From positions 1 through 7,982 of the forward strand of contig CANRCO010000053.1 of NCBI GenBank assembly GCA_947629125.1: 7,982 nt of DNA. Direction: 5' to 3'. Under the pieces are notes generated by a model. That model searched no databases and had not been told where the DNA came from. It saw only the letters and a list, made by a program, of their open reading frames with translations. This DNA comes from an uncultured Bacilli bacterium. Its GTDB lineage: Bacteria; Bacillota_I; Bacilli_A; RF39; UBA660. The position numbers and the translations under genes are program-made. This document shows, piece by piece, positions 5,795 to 7,982 of the stretch (its first letter is position 1; each line of letters starts with the position of its first letter).

Positions 5795-5830
5795 ATTAAG
5801 CCTCCATTTTCCCTTTATTCTTACTAAATA

Positions 5831-5859
5831 AGTTTATCAAAAAAAAGAAGACTTTGCAA
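5831..5859 (-). promoter_or_regulatory. Probable promoter of the sepF-divIVA-cdsA-rseP genes
   Basis: TTGCAA at 5854-5859 and TAAACT at 5831-5836 are 17 bp apart. The -35 is the same hexamer as in the surface-gene promoters, but the -10 is weaker. TTGACT at 5898-5903 with AGTATT 17 bp on is a poorer alternative. Confidence 0.45.
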
Positions 5860-5908
5860 TGCCTTTTAGAAAAAAATACTTTTATTTATCAAATAAGAGT
5901 CAATAAAA

Positions 5909-6241
5909 TTAATTTTTAACTTCTTTTGCATATTCTTCTAATTTAGATTCAACCCAAATAGGTAATTGTTTTTTTAAAGTATAAAAACCATTTTTATAAA
6001 ATTTAAATTTTTCGCCTGTGTTATAATCAACATCCATAGTTGATAAAGTATATTGTTTTTGTTGCTCATTAACTTCTAATACTTTGGTATAAATACATTG
6101 ACCAATTTTAAAATATTTATTCAAATCTTTAATAAAACTTTTACTTATTTGTGATATATGAAGTAAACCAGTATAACCATTGTCAAATTCAATAAAGACA
6201 CCATAATCAGTAATACCTACTACTTCTCCTTTTAATATCAT
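5909..6241 (-). CDS. Single S1-domain RNA-binding protein (YugI/CvfD/YabR-like)
   Basis: 110 aa from the ATG at 6241. A GTG 9 bases upstream is in frame but forms part of the Shine-Dalgarno TAGGTGA, so it is not chosen. Residues 3-70 form an S1 OB-fold: KGEVVGITDYGVFIEF, then GYTGLLHISQIS, and KVLEVNEQQKQYTLS at its end. The C-terminal 40 residues (ending in WVESKLEEYAKEVKN) look helical. Single-S1 proteins of this size in Firmicutes bind RNA or ribosomes and act as post-transcriptional or general-stress regulators. Which of the YugI, CvfD or YabR groups it belongs to cannot be settled here. It has its own promoter and is separated from sepF by 114 bp. Confidence 0.85.
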   Translation of the reverse strand: MILKGEVVGITDYGVFIEFDNGYTGLLHISQISKSFIKDLNKYFKIGQCIYTKVLEVNEQQKQYTLSTMDVDYNTGEKFKFYKNGFYTLKKQLPIWVESKLEEYAKEVKN

Positions 6242-6261
6242 TTTAATCACCTAACATGCTT

Positions 6262-6290
6262 ATTATAACACAAATTGAATTAAATGAAAA
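6262..6290 (-). promoter_or_regulatory. Extended -10 promoter of the S1-domain gene
   Basis: TGTTATAAT, an extended -10 (TATAAT at 6262-6267), has TTTTCA at 6285-6290 across 17 bp as a modest -35. The promoter lies in the short gap between the truncated surface gene and the S1 gene, about 20 nt before the start codon. Confidence 0.7.
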
Positions 6291-6308
6291 AACGATAATT
6301 TAATCAAC

Positions 6309-6569
6309 TTATATTGTTAGTTTATATGGGTTTTCTTTAGTTCCTGTTCCTCCTGAAATTTTAACAGATGACTTTAAATATAATACTGGACGTACCACAC
6401 TGTTATACCTATAAGTTAAAGAACCAAGATTAAAAGAAATTTCACCATATTGCCATCCTACATCACTATCGTTATAGGAAACTACATTCATTAACCATTG
6501 AAAATTCGATGGTTTAAACAACCAATTATCTAATATACATTCGAATGTTATGTCTGGAACTCTACAATT
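6309..6569 (-). pseudogene. C-terminal remnant of a fourth surface-protein paralog
   Basis: The last 70 or so codons match the tails of paralogs A and B: DNWLF...FQWLMNVVSY, then RPVLYLKSSVKISGGTGTKENPYKL. The reading stays in frame upstream to about 6569 (NCRVPDITFECILDNWLF), keeping the cysteine pair and the DNW motif of the family. The N-terminal two-thirds, anchor and promoter are gone. From about 6600 the DNA becomes the IS1182-type transposase on the other strand. An alternative TTG start at 6521 has no Shine-Dalgarno, so the remnant is unlikely to be expressed. It shows that this family once had a further member here, on the far side of the housekeeping genes. Confidence 0.75.
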
Positions 6570-6949
6570 ATGCTTATATTTGTAAGAAAAATTTAAAGAA
6601 TAAAAATTATGATTATAGATTATATGAATTAATACCAGAATATGAATTGTTAAAAGAAGAAGCCAGAAAAAATTTGAAAAGTCCTAAGGGAATAGAAATA
6701 AGAATAAATAGAAGCATACAAGTAGAAGGAACTTTTGGACAAATTAAGCAAAATATGCAATATACAAGAATAAGAAGACGTGGTTTACAAAAAGTATCAT
6801 GTGAAATTATGCTTATGTGTTTAGGAGCTAATATTAGAAAATATTTTTCTATTATGGATGGCAAAAAATTAAAAGACAATTATTGGAACTCATCTCAGGA
6901 CTTAAAAGAAGAAATTTTTCCTTTTCCAAAACAAAAAAGAGCTGAATGA
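6545..6949 (+). pseudogene. IS1182-family transposase, C-terminal fragment
   Basis: The plus-strand reading contains ELLKEEARKNLKSPKG, then RSIQVEGTFGQIKQN, RRRGLQKVS and a LGANIRKY-type end. These blocks match the last part of IS1182-type DDE transposases. The E in VEGTFGQIK corresponds to the third catalytic acidic residue, and the two aspartates are missing with the N-terminal part. Convincing similarity begins near 6620. The first 20 or so codons (from the ATG at 6545) overlap the surface-protein remnant on the other strand and are probably not transposase. No product of normal length (about 450-550 aa) can be made. Confidence 0.8.
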
Positions 6950-6976
6950 AATTATTTTATTTCATTACAGCCCCTT
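6600..6976 (+). mobile_element. 3' remnant of an IS1182-type insertion sequence
   Basis: The element consists of the transposase C-terminus, a hairpin and a terminal ATTACAGCCCC at 6964-6974, which looks like the outer end of an IS of this group (GGGGCTGTAAT inward). The left end and most of the element are absent. The left boundary is approximate, between about 6570 and 6620. Confidence 0.6.
6941..6971 (+). terminator. Hairpin at the transposase stop and IS end
   Basis: GCTG (6941-6944) pairs with CAGC (6968-6971), and ATGAAAT (6946-6952) pairs with ATTTCAT (6959-6965) around a 6-nt loop. The transposase stop TGA lies inside the stem. It lacks a strong T-run, so it may be a subterminal IS structure as much as a terminator. 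Confidence 0.45.
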
Positions 6977-7697
6977 AATTATTTCTATTAGTTCTTAATT
7001 CTAATTTTAAAGATTTATTTTTTTTAATAGGAAAATTAAAACTATATTCTTCAGATTCATAAAAATCTTGCTGTCCCATAAGCATTTGATTATATGCTTT
7101 GATATAAGATAAATAATCACGATACTGTATTAATTTATCATAAGTTGCAGTATCAAGAAACCCTTGAAATGAAATATTTTTTTCTTTATCTCGTTTGCTT
7201 ACTATCGTATAAGTATGATCATCCAACAACGAATCCTCTTTTTTTAGTTCTTCCTTTATTTTATTTTTCTTTTCTTCTTCACGTGGCAACATTTTTTTGA
7301 TAACTCTATTGATTCTAATATGATTGTATCTTTGTAACATAATACAATATATATTTATAGCAACACAAGAAAGATTAATAATAGTTGTTGATAATGAGGC
7401 AGTACCACCAATAACTTTTAAAAAATTAGGCAAACAGATTGATAAAGCCCATAAATGTATCCCTGCATTTATTAATAATTGTTTTTTAAAGTCTTGTAAA
7501 TCTTTAATTCCATTTCCTTTTTTCATAATATAATTACTAGGTTCTTCATAAAATAATTTATGTCGTTTTTCTTTTGTCATTTTAAAAGTAAATGGTAAAA
7601 ATAGAAAATCACGCAATTTAAAAGCCATTTTCCTAAATGTTTTAATTCCTAAAAATTCATAAATCTTTAATTCTATATTGTTTTCCTTTTTATTCAT
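6975..7697 (-). CDS. Uncharacterised two-helix membrane protein
   Basis: 240 aa, from an ATG at 7697 preceded by a GGGGG-type Shine-Dalgarno. Not firmly recognised. A basic N-terminal region (KIYEFLGIKTFRKMAFKLRD) leads to KLFYEEPSNYIMKKGNGIKD. Two hydrophobic segments follow (about 73-95 and 103-121), then QRYNHIRINRVIKK and a charged helical stretch rich in E and K (about 136-160). The second segment and QRYN motif recall small acyltransferase-like membrane proteins of the CrtO (diaponeurosporenoate acyltransferase) type; this is weak and from memory. The stop codon TAA directly abuts the IS end (TAAGGGGCTG), so the C-terminus may have been set by the IS insertion. It has its own promoter with dyad elements at 7721-7893. 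Confidence 0.7.
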   Translation of the reverse strand: MNKKENNIELKIYEFLGIKTFRKMAFKLRDFLFLPFTFKMTKEKRHKLFYEEPSNYIMKKGNGIKDLQDFKKQLLINAGIHLWALSICLPNFLKVIGGTASLSTTIINLSCVAINIYCIMLQRYNHIRINRVIKKMLPREEEKKNKIKEELKKEDSLLDDHTYTIVSKRDKEKNISFQGFLDTATYDKLIQYRDYLSYIKAYNQMLMGQQDFYESEEYSFNFPIKKNKSLKLELRTNRNN

Positions 7698-7720
7698 CTT
7701 TTAACCCCCAATTATTTTTC

Positions 7721-7737
7721 TTAAAGTTTTAGACTTT
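7721..7737. repeat. Left arm of a 17-bp inverted repeat, itself a dyad
   Basis: TTAAAGTTTTAGACTTT is the exact reverse complement of 7877-7893. Within it, AAAGT and ACTTT form a 5-5-5 dyad. It lies in the 5' leader of the membrane protein gene. Confidence 0.8.
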
Positions 7738-7772
7738 GAGATTTAATAAAATTTTCGTTTAAAACGTTGTTT

Positions 7773-7801
7773 ATTTTAACATATTTAATATAAATAGTCA
7801 A
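7773..7801 (-). promoter_or_regulatory. Promoter of the membrane protein gene, -35 inside a 12-bp palindrome
   Basis: TTGACT at 7796-7801 and TAAAAT at 7773-7778 have a 17-bp spacer. The -35 overlaps the perfect palindrome GTCAAATTTGAC at 7797-7808, the expected place for a repressor operator. A long 5' leader of about 70 nt follows before the ATG at 7697. Confidence 0.65.
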
Positions 7802-7811
7802 ATTTGACACT

Positions 7812-7838
7812 ATGAGATATTGTTGTCAATGAGATATT
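7812..7838. repeat. Tandem direct repeat ATGAGATATT
   Basis: Two copies, 7812-7821 and 7829-7838, are separated by 7 bases and stand just upstream of the -35 of the membrane protein promoter. The position fits an activator site, but the sequence gives no name for the factor. Confidence 0.6.
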
Positions 7839-7876
7839 TTATTTCTTTTTATTCTATAATTTTTTGATTTTTTCAT

Positions 7877-7893
7877 AAAGTCTAAAACTTTAA
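7877..7893. repeat. Right arm of the 17-bp inverted repeat
   Basis: AAAGTCTAAAACTTTAA is the exact reverse complement of 7721-7737, with about 140 bp between the arms. It could be a second operator about 75 bp upstream of the -35, or with the left arm mark the ends of a small element. Confidence 0.8.
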
Positions 7894-7982
7894 AATTTTT
7901 TTATTCTTTTAAAAAAGGGGTGGCTAGTGTGATACTAACACCAATTTGCCTTCAAGTGCATTGGTATATCTTATTATTCTTA

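Noticed and set aside
6242..6250. In-frame GTG upstream of the S1 gene ATG
   Set aside because: It forms part of the TAGGTGA Shine-Dalgarno that serves the ATG at 6241.
6613..6879. Minus-strand open frame across the transposase fragment
   Set aside because: The plus-strand reading has the IS1182 motifs; the minus reading has none and no RBS.
7324..7533. Plus-strand open frame within the membrane protein gene
   Set aside because: It is a shadow of the hydrophobic segments of the minus-strand gene, without RBS or promoter.
7704..7708. C5 run upstream of the membrane protein as a fourth contingency tract
   Set aside because: It is only five bases, lies in the Shine-Dalgarno region and lacks the leader context of the G9 tracts.
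7917..7982. Possible gene end at the right edge
   Set aside because: A minus-strand reading (ending TNALEGKLVLVSH, then TAG at 7926-7924) and a plus-strand reading from GTG behind GGGG are both open over too few codons to choose between. A weak hairpin followed by CCCCTTTTTT on the minus strand slightly favours a gene end, but not enough to annotate.

Overview
The window is strongly AT-rich and dense, with almost every gene on the minus strand. It uses the standard code (TGG for Trp, no in-frame TGA). Clear sigma-A-type promoters, Firmicutes-type Shine-Dalgarno sites and a sepF-divIVA-cdsA-rseP series point to a low-GC Bacilli/Mollicutes-relative, probably a host-associated lineage (RF39- or Erysipelotrichales-like). 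That placement is inference from gene content and protein style.

Right to left, in the main direction of transcription: (1) 7698-7982, a promoter region rich in symmetric repeats; (2) 6975-7697, a small two-helix membrane protein; (3) about 6600-6976, the 3' remnant of an IS1182-type insertion sequence on the plus strand; (4) 6309-about 6569, the C-terminal stump of a surface protein of the same family as the two full genes at the left; (5) 5909-6241, a small S1-domain RNA-binding protein; (6) sepF, divIVA, cdsA and rseP (5794 down to 3007), which cover division-site assembly, polar/septal scaffolding, CDP-diacylglycerol synthesis and site-2 proteolysis; (7) two full-length paralogous membrane-anchored surface proteins (1564-2817 and 223-1392); (8) the start of a third surface protein running off the left edge (133 to 1).

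The most notable content is at the left. Each of the three surface-protein units has the same switch-like 5' module: a terminator for the gene before it, a strong promoter (TTGCAA, 17 bp, TATAAT), a good Shine-Dalgarno, and a short leader ORF beginning M-N-x-x-x-N-R-G-G whose Arg-Gly-Gly codons lie in a run of exactly nine G. With nine G every leader stops after 11 codons. Losing one G changes the outcome. For the leftmost gene it joins the leader in frame to a signal-anchor sequence that has no start codon of its own, so that gene reads as a phase-variable gene caught OFF. For the two complete genes it extends the leader to 27-28 codons so that it ends inside the main start (ATGAGTAG), an arrangement suited to translational coupling. 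The same slippage module thus appears attached to two different outputs, an ON/OFF fusion and an overlapping upstream ORF. Near-identical DNA at the 5' ends of the two full genes, against clearly diverged remainders, suggests recombination or gene conversion among cassettes. The truncated fourth relative beside the IS remnant suggests the family has been reshuffled in this locus.
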